Positions 36,013-44,890 of a stretch of 64,000 bases of DNA are shown here, piece by piece. The first letter of the stretch is position 1; each line of letters begins with the position of its first letter. The stretch lies in contig NZ_NFJK01000001.1 of NCBI RefSeq assembly GCF_002159845.1, positions 248,001 to 312,000 on the forward strand. Direction: 5' to 3'. Source of the stretch: Anaeromassilibacillus sp. An250 (GTDB lineage Bacteria; Bacillota; Clostridia; Oscillospirales; Acutalibacteraceae). Below the pieces are notes generated by a model that did not search any database, was not told where the DNA came from, and was given only the letters and a program-made list of their open reading frames with translations. The position numbers were made by a program, and so were the translations under genes.

Positions 36013-36761
36013 TGTCCTGGGAATTGCTGAGTGCCTCAAAAAAATCAAAGGGAGTTACTCTCGATCCGCGCACAAAACTAATCGTGTTGATTACTATTTG
36101 CTTTTTGGTTCTCGGCGGCGAGGGCGGCGGTCTTGCGTTGGTTACAAAGCCAATGCTGACCGCTATCCCCATTCTGCTACTTTTCTGTTTTGGAAAAAAG
36201 AAAGCGGCTCTCGTTTGCGTGATCATTTATGTGACCTGCTATCTTGGGGAACAGTTTGTTGTGCCTGTGACTACCGGGGCTACAAATTTTGTTTTGCTCT
36301 TTTTGTGCGGCTTTATTTCCCGTGTGTTGCCAGGACTGGCAATGGGATATTACACCGTTCGTACAACAACAGTCAGTGAGCTTGTAGCCGCCATGCAACG
36401 TATTCATTTGACGGAAAAGCTGATTATTCCTCTGTCTGTTATGTTCCGCTTTTTCCCCACAGTGGGCGAGGAATACCATGCGATTGGTGACGCTATGCGG
36501 ATGCGGGGGATTCGGTTTGGCGGGAAGAAAACTGTCAAAATGCTGGAATATCGGTTTGTCCCGATGATGATTTGCTCTATTAAAATTGGTGAGGAATTGT
36601 CTGCGGCGGCTTTAACCCGCGGACTTGGAGCGCCAGTACGTCGTACTAATATCTGCAAGATCGGGTTTAAGGCATTAGATATAGTTCTCATTACATTTTG
36701 TGCTGTGCTTTTTATTCTGACCATCTTACGGAAAATTGGACTGCTGGGGGTGTTGGCATGA
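36012..36761 (+). CDS. ECF transporter T component (EcfT-like)
   Basis: 249 aa membrane coupling subunit. DPRTKLIVLITICFLVLG, then the cytoplasmic coupling helices with A-R-G-type motifs AMRMRGIRFGG and AALTRGLGAP, which grip the ATPases. It overlaps the S gene by 1 nt and the A gene by 4 nt, so the three subunits are translated as a unit. Confidence 0.9.
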   Translation: MSWELLSASKKSKGVTLDPRTKLIVLITICFLVLGGEGGGLALVTKPMLTAIPILLLFCFGKKKAALVCVIIYVTCYLGEQFVVPVTTGATNFVLLFLCGFISRVLPGLAMGYYTVRTTTVSELVAAMQRIHLTEKLIIPLSVMFRFFPTVGEEYHAIGDAMRMRGIRFGGKKTVKMLEYRFVPMMICSIKIGEELSAAALTRGLGAPVRRTNICKIGFKALDIVLITFCAVLFILTILRKIGLLGVLA

Positions 36762-38239
36762 TTGAATTTCAAAATGTTTCTTTTGCCTATGAAAACGGCG
36801 ATCATGCCGGGCAGCTTCATAACATCAATTTTACGATTCCGGACGGTCAGGTTGTCCTGCTCTGCGGTGAGTCAGGCTGTGGGAAAACCACATTGACCAG
36901 GCTGTTAAACGGACTTATACCAAGCTATTATGAGGGACGGCTTGAGGGGAGCGTTTTTATTGATGGGAAAAGTATTGTAGAAAAACCGTTGTACGAAATT
37001 GCTTCTCTGACAGGCTCGGTATTTCAAAATCCACGGAGTCAGTTTTTTGCCGTTGATACAAATTCTGAATTGGCTTTCGGATGTGAAAACTTGGGGATAG
37101 CGGAAAATGAGATTATCGCCCGGATGAAAAGAACAGTGGCGGAGCTGCATATTGAAACGTTGATGGACAGAAGTATCTTTGCGCTTTCAGGAGGAGAAAA
37201 GCAAAAAATAGCTTGTGCGTCGGCAGCCATGATGGAGCCGGAGGTTTTTGTATTAGATGAACCATCTTCCAATCTGGATATAAAATCTATTCGTGAACTT
37301 GCAGAAGTTATTACACTTTGGAAAAATCAAGGCAAAACTATTTTAATTGCTGAACACAGACTAAGTTATTTAATGGATTTGGCAGACCGCGTTCTTTACA
37401 TGAAAGACGGACAGATTGAGAATGACTTCTCAATAGCTGATTTCCGAAAAATCCCCCCGGATGAAATATCGCGTATGGGACTTCGTTCTCTTTACCCGGT
37501 GACATTCCACAATCATCACACTTTTACAGCAAAGAACAAAGACGAAATCATTTTATCCGATTTCCGATTTGCGTATGCTGAGAGTTTAGTGTTAAAAGTT
37601 GAACATCTTGTAATTCCACAAGGCAGCATTGTGGGGGTTATAGGCAATAATGGCGCAGGAAAAACAACTTTCGCCCGTTGCTTATGTGGTTTGGAAAAAA
37701 AGGCATCCGGGGCAATTACGATAAAGGGGAAAACTTACTTACGAAAAAAACGTCTCAATCAATGTTATATGGTGATGCAAAATCCAAGCCATCAACTTTT
37801 TACAGAAGATGTGTTGGATGAAGTTCTTTTGAGTATGGATGGAGACGAAGAAGAAAATCGGCCAATAGCAGAGAAAATTTTATCTGATCTAAATTTGACG
37901 CCATTTACTGAACGGCATCCTATGTCTTTGTCTGGTGGTCAGCAACAACGAGTGGCAGTAGCCAGCGCTGTGGCATCTGGCCGGGAAATCATGATTTTTG
38001 ATGAACCGACCAGCGGATTAGACTTTCGCCACATGGAGGAAGTCGCAAATGTGCTTAGAAAATTGCAAAAAGCGGGAAAAACATTGTTCATTATTACGCA
38101 TGACCCGGAATTGATAGAAAGATGCTGTGATTACTTCATTTTCATTGAAAATGGAGAAGTGAGTTGGCATGGCGGCTGGAATTTGCAAAATAAACAGCAG
38201 TTAGAATTATTCTTCGGGCCACAAAGGAAAAGGAGATGA
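36758..38239 (+). CDS. ECF transporter duplicated ATPase (EcfA-EcfA' fusion)
   Basis: 493 aa with two full ABC ATPase domains in one chain. First: Walker A GESGCGKTTLTRL, signature ALSGGEKQKIACA, Walker B VFVLDEPSSNLD. Second (from about residue 265): GNNGAGKTTFARC, SLSGGQQQRVAVA, IMIFDEPTSGLD. It energises the ECF importer encoded just upstream. Fused ATPases of this kind are usual for dedicated (group I) ECF systems. Confidence 0.95.
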   Translation: MIEFQNVSFAYENGDHAGQLHNINFTIPDGQVVLLCGESGCGKTTLTRLLNGLIPSYYEGRLEGSVFIDGKSIVEKPLYEIASLTGSVFQNPRSQFFAVDTNSELAFGCENLGIAENEIIARMKRTVAELHIETLMDRSIFALSGGEKQKIACASAAMMEPEVFVLDEPSSNLDIKSIRELAEVITLWKNQGKTILIAEHRLSYLMDLADRVLYMKDGQIENDFSIADFRKIPPDEISRMGLRSLYPVTFHNHHTFTAKNKDEIILSDFRFAYAESLVLKVEHLVIPQGSIVGVIGNNGAGKTTFARCLCGLEKKASGAITIKGKTYLRKKRLNQCYMVMQNPSHQLFTEDVLDEVLLSMDGDEEENRPIAEKILSDLNLTPFTERHPMSLSGGQQQRVAVASAVASGREIMIFDEPTSGLDFRHMEEVANVLRKLQKAGKTLFIITHDPELIERCCDYFIFIENGEVSWHGGWNLQNKQQLELFFGPQRKRR

Positions 38240-38242
38240 AAG

Positions 38243-38608
38243 ATGAAACTTCATGCGTCCGGGGAGGACTATCTGGAAAGCGTTCTCGTTCTCCAAAAGA
38301 AACTCGGTATGGTGCGTTCCGTGGATGTTGCCCGGCACATGGGAGTATCAAAGCCAAGCGTATGTGTGGCAGTAAACACTTTGAAAGACGGCGGCTTTCT
38401 CACGATGGACGAAGATCATTTTCTCCATCTGACCGATGTGGGCCGCGAGGTGGCTGAAAAAATCTATGAGCGCCACTGCTTCTTTACCGAGCAGCTTATC
38501 GCCGCAGGTGTTGACCCAAAAACTGCGGAGGCCGATGCCTGCCGGATTGAACACATTATCAGCGATGAGAGCTTTTCGCGGCTGAAAGAGGCAGCCGAAC
38601 AAGACTAA
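38243..38608 (+). CDS. DtxR/MntR-family metal-dependent regulator
   Basis: 121 aa. N-terminal winged helix (GEDYLESVLVLQKKLGMVRSVDVARHMGVSKPSV) and a metal-binding helix region with H-C-F and E-A-D-A-C-R-I-E-H, the DtxR dimerisation pattern; no SH3-like third domain. 3 nt after the ATPase stop, so it belongs to the ECF operon. This suggests metal-responsive control and possibly a metal-related substrate, which is an inference. Confidence 0.85.
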   Translation: MKLHASGEDYLESVLVLQKKLGMVRSVDVARHMGVSKPSVCVAVNTLKDGGFLTMDEDHFLHLTDVGREVAEKIYERHCFFTEQLIAAGVDPKTAEADACRIEHIISDESFSRLKEAAEQD

Positions 38609-38940
38609 AACCGAATAAGTAAACTATCCTGCCCCGCTAAACGGGGAAAGAAAAAAACCGTTGCGGGGCAGGTGGCTTTGTGCGCGCAATTTGCATTTTT
38701 ACCCCGGCGGCGGTTTTGAAATACATTTCAAGGCCGCCGTTCTCCATGCCCTTATGAGGATGACGACCCTGTGCTGAATGTTACGGCGGCTTTAGGAGGG
38801 AGCCGCCGTGAAGCACAGAGGGTTTCGACATAATCCGGCAGGAATTTACCTGCCAAAAAAAGCCTGTCCCCGGCAACGGGGATTTATACCCAAGAAGATG
38901 AACTATACGATGTAAGGCAGCATCAAAATACACCAGATGG

Positions 38941-38975
38941 CGTCTGGCTGGATTATATCCAGTCAGGCGTTTTTT
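38941..38975 (+). terminator. Terminator or attenuator in the leader
   Basis: CGTCTGGCTGGAT-TAT-ATCCAGTCAGGCG followed by TTTTTT, about 90 nt before the sigma-like gene start. Confidence 0.75.
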
Positions 38976-39019
38976 GTCATATCCTGCGGTTCTCCGTAGG
39001 GTGCCGATCTCCACCGCCC

Positions 39020-39057
39020 CCATTTCAATTCACCCGTCAACCCCTGAATTGAAATGG
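39020..39057 (+). repeat. Perfect 12-bp inverted repeat overlapping the SD
   Basis: CCATTTCAATTC (39020-39031) and GAATTGAAATGG (39046-39057) flank a 14-nt loop. The last two G are part of GGAGG, the SD for the ATG at 39067. Confidence 0.8.
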
Positions 39058-39066
39058 AGGACAAGT

Positions 39067-39567
39067 ATGTTTGATAAGAAAAGCGAATATGCCCTGAATA
39101 AACACGATCAGGACAGCATTATATACATAAGCGTCAGCGGACACATCCGGCTCACCCGCGCCGACTTTTCCAGTGAGGAAGAATTTCTGAAATGGAAAGC
39201 CTGGTCTGATGAGGATTATCACGAGAGAGAAAAAAGCGGCCGCAGCTTCAACGACAACCGCATGGATCTGAATGAGTGCCTGGATGTAATCGGTACAGTC
39301 CAGTCCGCAGAAGATGCATTTTTCTCGAAGCTCATTGAGGCTGATATGCAGGCCGTAAAGAAAGCTCTGACGGAGCGGCGGCTGGCTGAACTCAGGAGCA
39401 TTTTGAACGCCAAGCAGTACCGGCGTATTTGGATGTACTGTGCCGAGGAAAAGTCCGTTACGGAGATTGCAAAGCTCGAAGGAGTAACGAAAGCCAGCGT
39501 TTCCCGTTCGCTTGCCAGGGCAATCAAAAAAATTTCAAAAAAATTTCGTAGCGGGACTCAAAAATAG
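39067..39567 (+). CDS. Sigma-70-like regulator of conjugative-transposon type
   Basis: 166 aa. The C-terminal third is a sigma region 4-like helix-turn-helix (KSVTEIAKLEGVTKASVSRSLARAIKKISKKF). The N-terminal part is short and specific to the small sigma-like proteins found next to excisionase and integrase on Tn916/Tn1549-family elements. It probably controls element genes. ATG at 39067 with AGGA; longer upstream reading frames cross the hairpin and are not coding. Confidence 0.85.
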   Translation: MFDKKSEYALNKHDQDSIIYISVSGHIRLTRADFSSEEEFLKWKAWSDEDYHEREKSGRSFNDNRMDLNECLDVIGTVQSAEDAFFSKLIEADMQAVKKALTERRLAELRSILNAKQYRRIWMYCAEEKSVTEIAKLEGVTKASVSRSLARAIKKISKKFRSGTQK

Positions 39568-40055
39568 CTAACAAACGGCCTTAAAAAATGTGATAGGTGA
39601 AGGACACATTTTCCTCACCCTTCACAGAACCATGACAACTGAATATACGGTATTGCAGGTACGAAACCCGCGTGATGAGCGACATAAGGTGCGCCGCCAG
39701 GACGATAGCTTCAAGGAGGTGATGGGACAAGCTATCCGAGCGATCAACGCATACCTTAGACCCGGACAGGCACTCCGGGCGCGATGACAGCGCGGGGGTT
39801 AAAGATACTTTCTCACGACCTCCCACAGACTTGAGGGGGAACCCTGCGGCACACGCCTTGAACGATGCTGCGGAGTTATGACAGCCCTGCCAGGGGCGGC
39901 CTGTAATATCCCCACCGCTGGGGATGCGTGGCAAATACAGCGGGCTTGAAGTTACTGAAAAGTCAAGGCAGCCGCGCCGAAGTGCGCCGTATGTTACAAC
40001 GGCTCCAACCAGATCGGCGCGGTTGCTTTTTTGTTCTCGAAGGAGGCGAACAATT
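39568..40055 (+). promoter_or_regulatory. Control region upstream of the excisionase
   Basis: 488 bp without a supported gene. A 51-codon frame from 39632 has no SD and is left out. A stem CAGCCGCGCCGA/TCGGCGCGGTTG with a long loop, followed by TTTTTT (39968-40032), is an intrinsic terminator directly before the excisionase SD. A shorter CCCC/GGGG stem lies near 39910-39925. It may include transfer or recombination control sites; none could be proved. Confidence 0.5.
39968..40032 (+). terminator. Terminator/attenuator before the excisionase gene
   Basis: 12-bp G-C stem with a loop of about 33 nt and T6; the excisionase start is 24 nt further on. Confidence 0.65.
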
Positions 40056-40361
40056 ATGACTTCAAATTCGCCTGTTTGTTATGCGAATATTCCGTCCGGG
40101 ACTTCCGGGCGTACTCATACAGAAAGATACTCCGCTGTTCAGCCTGCGGGCTTTGGTAAGATCGGCATGACGATTGAAGAAGCTGCCGACTATACCGGCA
40201 TTGGACGCAACACCCTCCGCCGCCTTGTGGATTGGGGAAAAATTCCGGTCCTGCGGATTGGGCGTAAATCTATTGTCCGCGTGGATGTGATTTGCTGTTT
40301 CATGCAGATCAACGAGGGCCGCGACCTTCTGGACCGCAATCAGGTCCTTGCAGTGAAGTAA
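40056..40361 (+). CDS. xis: Excisionase / DNA-binding helix-turn-helix protein
   Basis: 101 aa. A MerR-like winged HTH (MTIEEAADYTGIGRNTLRRLVDWGKIPVLRIG) as in Tn916 Xis, preceded by about 36 variable residues. ATG at 40056 has AGGAGG; an internal ATG at the HTH would give the classical 65-70 aa Xis. It directs the integrase to excision. Immediately upstream of int, as in Tn916/Tn1549. Confidence 0.85.
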   Translation: MTSNSPVCYANIPSGTSGRTHTERYSAVQPAGFGKIGMTIEEAADYTGIGRNTLRRLVDWGKIPVLRIGRKSIVRVDVICCFMQINEGRDLLDRNQVLAVK

Positions 40362-40476
40362 ATATTGAAACCTTGAAATTTAGCAAGCGGTATGTTTGAT
40401 AGATTGGCCACCCTTTGCTATAATCAGGGTGACACATCACTACGGTTCCGTTTGCCAGCATAGAAAGGAGTTTGCT

Positions 40477-41781
40477 ATGGCAAAAGGATCTGTAAGAAAG
40501 AAAGGAAAGAAGTGGTACTATCGCTTTTATGTAGAGGATGCCAGCGGCAACCGTGTTCAGAAAGAATTTCCGGGAACGGAAAGCAAGAGTGAAACCGAGT
40601 CTCTGCTCCGTAAGGCGATGGAGGACTATGAAACCAAGATGTTTCTGGCGCAGGCCAAGAACATCACTTTGGGAGATATGCTGGATATGTGGGTGGAGGA
40701 AGAACTGAAACCCGGCTCGTTGAGTGATGGGACGGTGACGGCCTACATCAACACTGTTTCCCGTATCAAGAAGCACCCCATTGGTAAGCGCAAGCTCAAG
40801 ACGGTAACTTCCGACCATCTGCAAAGCTATATGGATTTGTTGAGCTTCGGAGGAACAAGTCCCGATGGAAAAACCGTTGAGGCTTTGAGCAAAGGCTCGC
40901 TGGGCCAGTATTCGGCAGTGCTTCAAAACTCCTTCCGGTTTGCGGTTTTCCCCAAAAGGCTGATTACCTTCAACCCGATGCAGTATGTGGTGAAACGGGT
41001 CAAAGACGATGAATATGAGCTGTTCACCGAAGATGGCACAGGCGACCTTCCCGTTGAAACGCCGACAATCTCCCATGAGCAGTATTTGGCACTGAATGAG
41101 CTTTTGAAGAAAAAGCATAATCCCGCGTTACTGCCTATCCAGATTGCCTATTTTGCCGGGCTTCGTATCGGCGAGGTGTGCGGGCTGACCTGGCAGGACA
41201 TCGACCTGAAGGAACAGTGTCTCACCATTCGCCGGAGTATGCGGTATGACTCCGTAAGGAAGAAAACGCAGATCGGCCCCACAAAGCGCAAGAAAATCCG
41301 TACTGTGGATTTCTGCGACACCCTGGCGGCCATCCTGCGGGAAGCCAAAAAGGAGCAAATGCTGAACAGCATAAAATATGGGCCGTTGTACTCTCAAAAC
41401 TACTATCGCATCGTCAAGGAAAAGAACCGCACATACTACGAGGTCTATTCCTTGCCCCGGACAGAGACACCCCCGGAAGATTACACCCAGGTTTCCTTCG
41501 TTTGCCTGCGTCCTGATGGAGCCTATGAAGCCCCTGCAACGGTCAGTAGCGTATGCCGATACTCCCGAAAGAAGATCGGGGATATGGATGACTTTCATTT
41601 CCATCTGTTGAGGCATACATATACGACCAACCTTCTCTCTCACGGGGCAGCACCCAAGGATGTGCAGGAGCTGCTGGGACATTCTGATGTAAGTACCACA
41701 ATGAACATTTACGCTCACGCCACCAGAGAGGCCAAGCGAACTTCCGCAAGGCTGCTGGATAAGGTTGTAGGGACAGCCTGA
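40477..41781 (+). CDS. int: Tyrosine integrase, Tn916/Tn1549 type
   Basis: 434 aa. An N-terminal arm-binding AP2-like domain ([19 protein letters not shown]), a SAM-like core-binding domain, and a catalytic domain with Arg in [21 protein letters not shown] in [11 protein letters not shown] and the nucleophile in MNIYAH. All catalytic residues are present, so it may be active. SD GAAAGGAG. A domain insertion of about 60 residues around [16 protein letters not shown] is unusual but seen in this family. Confidence 0.95.
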   Translation: MAKGSVRKKGKKWYYRFYVEDASGNRVQKEFPGTESKSETESLLRKAMEDYETKMFLAQAKNITLGDMLDMWVEEELKPGSLSDGTVTAYINTVSRIKKHPIGKRKLKTVTSDHLQSYMDLLSFGGTSPDGKTVEALSKGSLGQYSAVLQNSFRFAVFPKRLITFNPMQYVVKRVKDDEYELFTEDGTGDLPVETPTISHEQYLALNELLKKKHNPALLPIQIAYFAGLRIGEVCGLTWQDIDLKEQCLTIRRSMRYDSVRKKTQIGPTKRKKIRTVDFCDTLAAILREAKKEQMLNSIKYGPLYSQNYYRIVKEKNRTYYEVYSLPRTETPPEDYTQVSFVCLRPDGAYEAPATVSSVCRYSRKKIGDMDDFHFHLLRHTYTTNLLSHGAAPKDVQELLGHSDVSTTMNIYAHATREAKRTSARLLDKVVGTA

Positions 41782-41787
41782 AAAAAG

Positions 41788-41873
41788 TTTCCCTCATTTC
41801 TTCTCGCAAGGGAAAAAATGAGGGAAAAGGGCCAAATCGAGATGGCGAAAACGCTGGAAACACCAGTGTTTTC
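41788..41873. repeat. Two hairpins at the right end of the module
   Basis: TTTCCCTCATTT/AAATGAGGGAAA (41788-41827) and GAAAACgCTGG/CCAGtGTTTTC (41847-41873) lie between int and the cas5 breakpoint. They may be the int terminator and end-binding sequences. Confidence 0.5.
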
Positions 41874-41894
41874 AAGGGGTATAGAAATTTTAAC

Positions 41895-42085
41895 TGAGAA
41901 AACTGAATTGGATTGATCACATGAATGCGGTCAATATGCCATCGCAATCCCGGATGCCAATAAACGGCTTCCAAAATGCCGCGTGCCGCCGACGGAGTCA
42001 TGACGTCATAGGAAACCCGTTCCACCTTCATTTCGGGTCTGGAAAAGCAAGCATACTTTCCCCAGACCTCCATTTGAATTGCCAT
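41895..42085 (-). pseudogene. cas5: 5' fragment of cas5 (type I-C)
   Basis: About 63 codons: [40 protein letters not shown] and [12 protein letters not shown] are the conserved Cas5c start, including the part that binds and processes the repeat. After residue about 62 the frame runs into the integrase module and reads nonsense, ending at 41543. Full Cas5c is 210-240 aa. SD AAAGGAGTG is intact. In I-C, Cas5 is the pre-crRNA nuclease, so processing should be lost. Confidence 0.93.
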
Positions 42086-42170
42086 CTCTTTCACTCCTTT
42101 CTCCAAAATAAACATCCTTTTCTCTCTGAATAATGCCTCACCTCTCTCCCTGCGAAAATGGCTTTTAACG

Positions 42171-44303
42171 CTACACAAACAGGGCTTTTCCCGCATCCGC
42201 CTCTAAGGAGAGGCCGGTACCCTTTGTGTCATACAGTCGAAGATTTGTTAAAACCGCAAGACCGTCCGCAACCACAACGAGATCGTTTGCCCGATAAAGC
42301 TCCTGAAAGTGCTGGTCATATACATTCACCATATAGCGGCCCGCTTTGCGCAGCAAACTCCGGGAGCACTCCCCTTGCTGCAAGCGCTGCGCCAGTCTTT
42401 TGGCCCTTTGCCCCAACGGGATAAAGACAGATTTTGTATTCTCTTCAATCAGGCGAAACTCCTTTGCAACCTGTGCAAATGGCAACATACATCCGTTTCT
42501 CCCCCGCTCAAAGGCGTCCACAATCTTTTTTCGGTCGAGCAGATCCCCTTTTAAGTTGTGAAGTGCGTCAAAATAAGCCTGTATCGCTTCTAAAGAAGCT
42601 ACATCGGAAAAGCTTAGTTGAATCTCATTTTTAAATATACTGACATTTTGCTGCATCCGGGGCGGGATCCGTTCTTCGGTCCGAAAGATATAGACCGCGC
42701 TCTCATCCACCGGACGTTTCCCTTCCCGATTGCATCTTCCGGCCGCCTGGATGATGGAATCCAGGCCAGCCTCTGCCCGAAACACGGTTGGGAAATCCAC
42801 GTCGACGCCCGCCTCAATCAACGAAGTGGCAACAACACGGCACACAAGCCCTTGCCGCAGTCTCCTGCGGATGTTGCGGAGCGTCCACCGGCGCATCAAC
42901 GGCGTCATCAGGGTGGAAAGGTGAAACCGTCCCCCGGCGGGCAACGCTTGGTAGAGCTCCGCCGCCTGTTTACGCGTGTTCACAATGGCCAAAACCTGTG
43001 TTTGCATAGCCATCTGTCCGGCCAATTTTTCTATGGTTAGCGTTCCGATATGTTTCAATTGGGTGCGGCGGAAAAAGTGGAACATCTCCTGCGTATTGGG
43101 ACAAAGTTCCTCTATTTTCGCCGTCTTCGGAAACAGTTTTCCCAAAGACGGCTGCGTTGCAGTGCACAACACCGCCGTTATGCCATACATCTCCACCAAT
43201 TCCCAAATGGCCCGCACACAGGGCGTCAAATAGTCCACAGGCAACATCTGGGCTTCGTCAAAAATGACGACACTATTGGCAATATTGTGAAGCTTGCGGC
43301 ATCGAGAGGTCCGGTTCGCGTAGAGCGATTCAAAAAATTGTACGCTGGTGGTAACAATGATCGGAGCATCCCAGTTTTCCGCGGAGAGACGCAGTTTCTC
43401 TGTCTTTCGGTCGTCGTCCCCCTGTTGGTCAAAGCTGACATTGGCATGATATTCCAACACATTTTCCGCTCCCACGATTGCGCGAAAGACCTTAGCGGTC
43501 TGTTCGATGATGCTGGTATAGGGGATAACATAGATCACACGGCTCAACCCATGCTGGACGGCATGCTGGAGCGCAAACGCCAAGGACGCGATCGTCTTTC
43601 CACCCCCTGTCGGAACCGTCAGGCTTTTCAGTCCACGCTTCCCTTTGCCCGCCTCTAAGCAACATTTCAAAATCTCCGTGCGTTTCCGGTTGATGGGGTT
43701 GACGTCCCCCTGTGGATGCAGCCAAGGGTCTATGTATTGCTTTAGGGCATCAAACAGTGACAAAATCGATGCATATCCGCCTCGCTGCACAGCGCCAGAC
43801 TGCATAAAGGCTTCCGTATCCAAAAAGTCGGCGTCCACCAGGGCAGAAAACAGCATGCGTGTGAAAAAAGCAATTCGGAACCCATTGGCCTCCGGTGGCC
43901 GGGATACCGCCTCCAAAGTGATTTCACGCCGATACGCTGCATAAGGATGCACTTGCTTTTTCAGACGCCCCTGCCAGGTGGGGAGCCCTGCCGGATCTCC
44001 TGGCCCGCCCCCGTCGGGAAGTCCCGCATGATGCCCGGCCGCACATAGCGACGCCGGTAACATCCGTAATCGAAACAATTCCTTCGCGCCCGCCGTGGAA
44101 TGATCCCCGCCGGTTCCCTCGTGTAAGAGATACTCCTGAAATTCCGCAGAATATTTTCCAATGTCGTGGGCCAAGCCAAGGACATAGGCATATTCTCCCG
44201 CTTCAAATACCTCTGAAAATCGTTTTGCGTATTCTGCTACATTGCGCAGATGCTCTTCCAGGGGTTGCAAACGTCCATCTGCGCTCTTGTGCGCAACAAT
44301 CAT
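42171..44303 (-). CDS. cas3: CRISPR-associated helicase-nuclease Cas3 (type I-C)
   Basis: 710 aa. The N-terminal HD nuclease domain has [17 protein letters not shown] and [10 protein letters not shown]. The helicase has Walker [15 protein letters not shown], motif [11 protein letters not shown], motif III ATQPSLG and motif [13 protein letters not shown]. It looks complete. ATG at 44303 follows GGGGAG; an upstream extension lacks an SD. Without Cascade (cas5-cas8c-cas7) it cannot be recruited, so it is probably a stranded remnant. Confidence 0.95.
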   Translation of the reverse strand: MIVAHKSADGRLQPLEEHLRNVAEYAKRFSEVFEAGEYAYVLGLAHDIGKYSAEFQEYLLHEGTGGDHSTAGAKELFRLRMLPASLCAAGHHAGLPDGGGPGDPAGLPTWQGRLKKQVHPYAAYRREITLEAVSRPPEANGFRIAFFTRMLFSALVDADFLDTEAFMQSGAVQRGGYASILSLFDALKQYIDPWLHPQGDVNPINRKRTEILKCCLEAGKGKRGLKSLTVPTGGGKTIASLAFALQHAVQHGLSRVIYVIPYTSIIEQTAKVFRAIVGAENVLEYHANVSFDQQGDDDRKTEKLRLSAENWDAPIIVTTSVQFFESLYANRTSRCRKLHNIANSVVIFDEAQMLPVDYLTPCVRAIWELVEMYGITAVLCTATQPSLGKLFPKTAKIEELCPNTQEMFHFFRRTQLKHIGTLTIEKLAGQMAMQTQVLAIVNTRKQAAELYQALPAGGRFHLSTLMTPLMRRWTLRNIRRRLRQGLVCRVVATSLIEAGVDVDFPTVFRAEAGLDSIIQAAGRCNREGKRPVDESAVYIFRTEERIPPRMQQNVSIFKNEIQLSFSDVASLEAIQAYFDALHNLKGDLLDRKKIVDAFERGRNGCMLPFAQVAKEFRLIEENTKSVFIPLGQRAKRLAQRLQQGECSRSLLRKAGRYMVNVYDQHFQELYRANDLVVVADGLAVLTNLRLYDTKGTGLSLEADAGKALFV

Positions 44304-44562
44304 AATACTCCCCTTTCCACACTTGAAGGATCTTATAGATTGTATTCTAACGCAAAATAATTCCCACAAATAGATTTTATAGAATATTGCTCTTTTTTGT
44401 TTTACTATTTGCACTATTTTTAGATAAAAACATCAATTATGTACATACGATTCACTACACAAACAAAAAAGGTTTACAAATGGTACCACTCCATTCGTAA
44501 ACCTCTTGATCATCTATACCAAGACCGCAACAAAACAATCTGTGTTGAACTCTTTTACAAAA
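44304..44562 (-). other. Upstream region of cas3
   Basis: AT-rich 260 bp holding a minus-strand terminator at 44465-44503 and, downstream of it, the presumed cas3 promoter. I could not fix a convincing -35/-10 pair. Confidence 0.4.
44465..44503 (-). terminator. Second terminator between tRNA-Leu and cas3
   Basis: GGTTTACgAATGG/CCATTtGTAAACC stem with one mismatch, followed by TTTTTTG on the minus strand. It insulates cas3 from the tRNA transcript. Confidence 0.7.
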
Positions 44563-44563
44563 G

Positions 44564-44600
44564 AAAAAGGTCTAAATGCTTATTGCATTCAGACCTTTTT
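44564..44600 (-). terminator. Terminator of tRNA-Leu
   Basis: AAAAAGGTCTgAATGC/GCATTtAGACCTTTTT stem, 2 nt after the tRNA end on the minus strand. Confidence 0.85.
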
Positions 44601-44601
44601 G

Positions 44602-44692
<91 letters not shown>

Positions 44693-44890
44693 TATCCTTG
44701 CGGTGTTTTTGACTGCTTGGCTAGTATAGCATATCAAAAAACAAGTTGTCAAGCATTCTTTGCAAAAATTTGAAAGTTTTTTGACACCTTTGGGATAATT
44801 CGAGAAAAGGGTTGCAAATTTGTAACTTTTCGTGTATGATAAACGCAATCACATTACAAACTTGTAACTAATTTATGAACACGAAAGGAA

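Larger units (their letters stand above)
38609..39066 (+). promoter_or_regulatory. Hairpin-rich untranslated leader of the sigma-like gene
   Basis: 458 bp without a gene but with a chain of stems: CCTGCCCCG/CGGGGCAGG (38628-38670), GGCGGC..TTGAAAT/ATTTCAA..GCCGCC (about 38706-38738), GGCGGCT/AGCCGCC (38787-38809), GGCAGG/CCTGCC (38839-38856), a terminator (38941-38975) and a perfect 12-bp stem at 39020-39057 whose 3' arm runs into the SD of the next gene. This looks like an attenuation or antitermination leader. Confidence 0.6.
35385..41895. mobile_element. Tn916/Tn1549-like integrase module inserted in the cas operon
   Basis: About 6.5 kb, all genes on the plus strand, opposite to cas. Order: ECF S-T-A transporter, DtxR-like regulator, hairpin-rich leader, sigma-like regulator, control region, excisionase, tyrosine integrase. 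The last three match the right end of Tn916/Tn1549 conjugative transposons. There is no relaxase, coupling ATPase or type IV secretion gene, so it is a remnant or a non-autonomous module. It replaces the region from mid cas5 to late cas4. Ends are approximate; no target duplication was seen. Confidence 0.85.

Noticed and set aside
39632-39787. 51-codon frame in the excisionase control region
   Set aside because: No SD, no family resemblance, and it lies in a region that looks regulatory.
41543-41894. Read-through of the cas5 fragment into the integrase module
   Set aside because: The frame is antisense to int and shows no Cas5 similarity; it is an accident of the junction.
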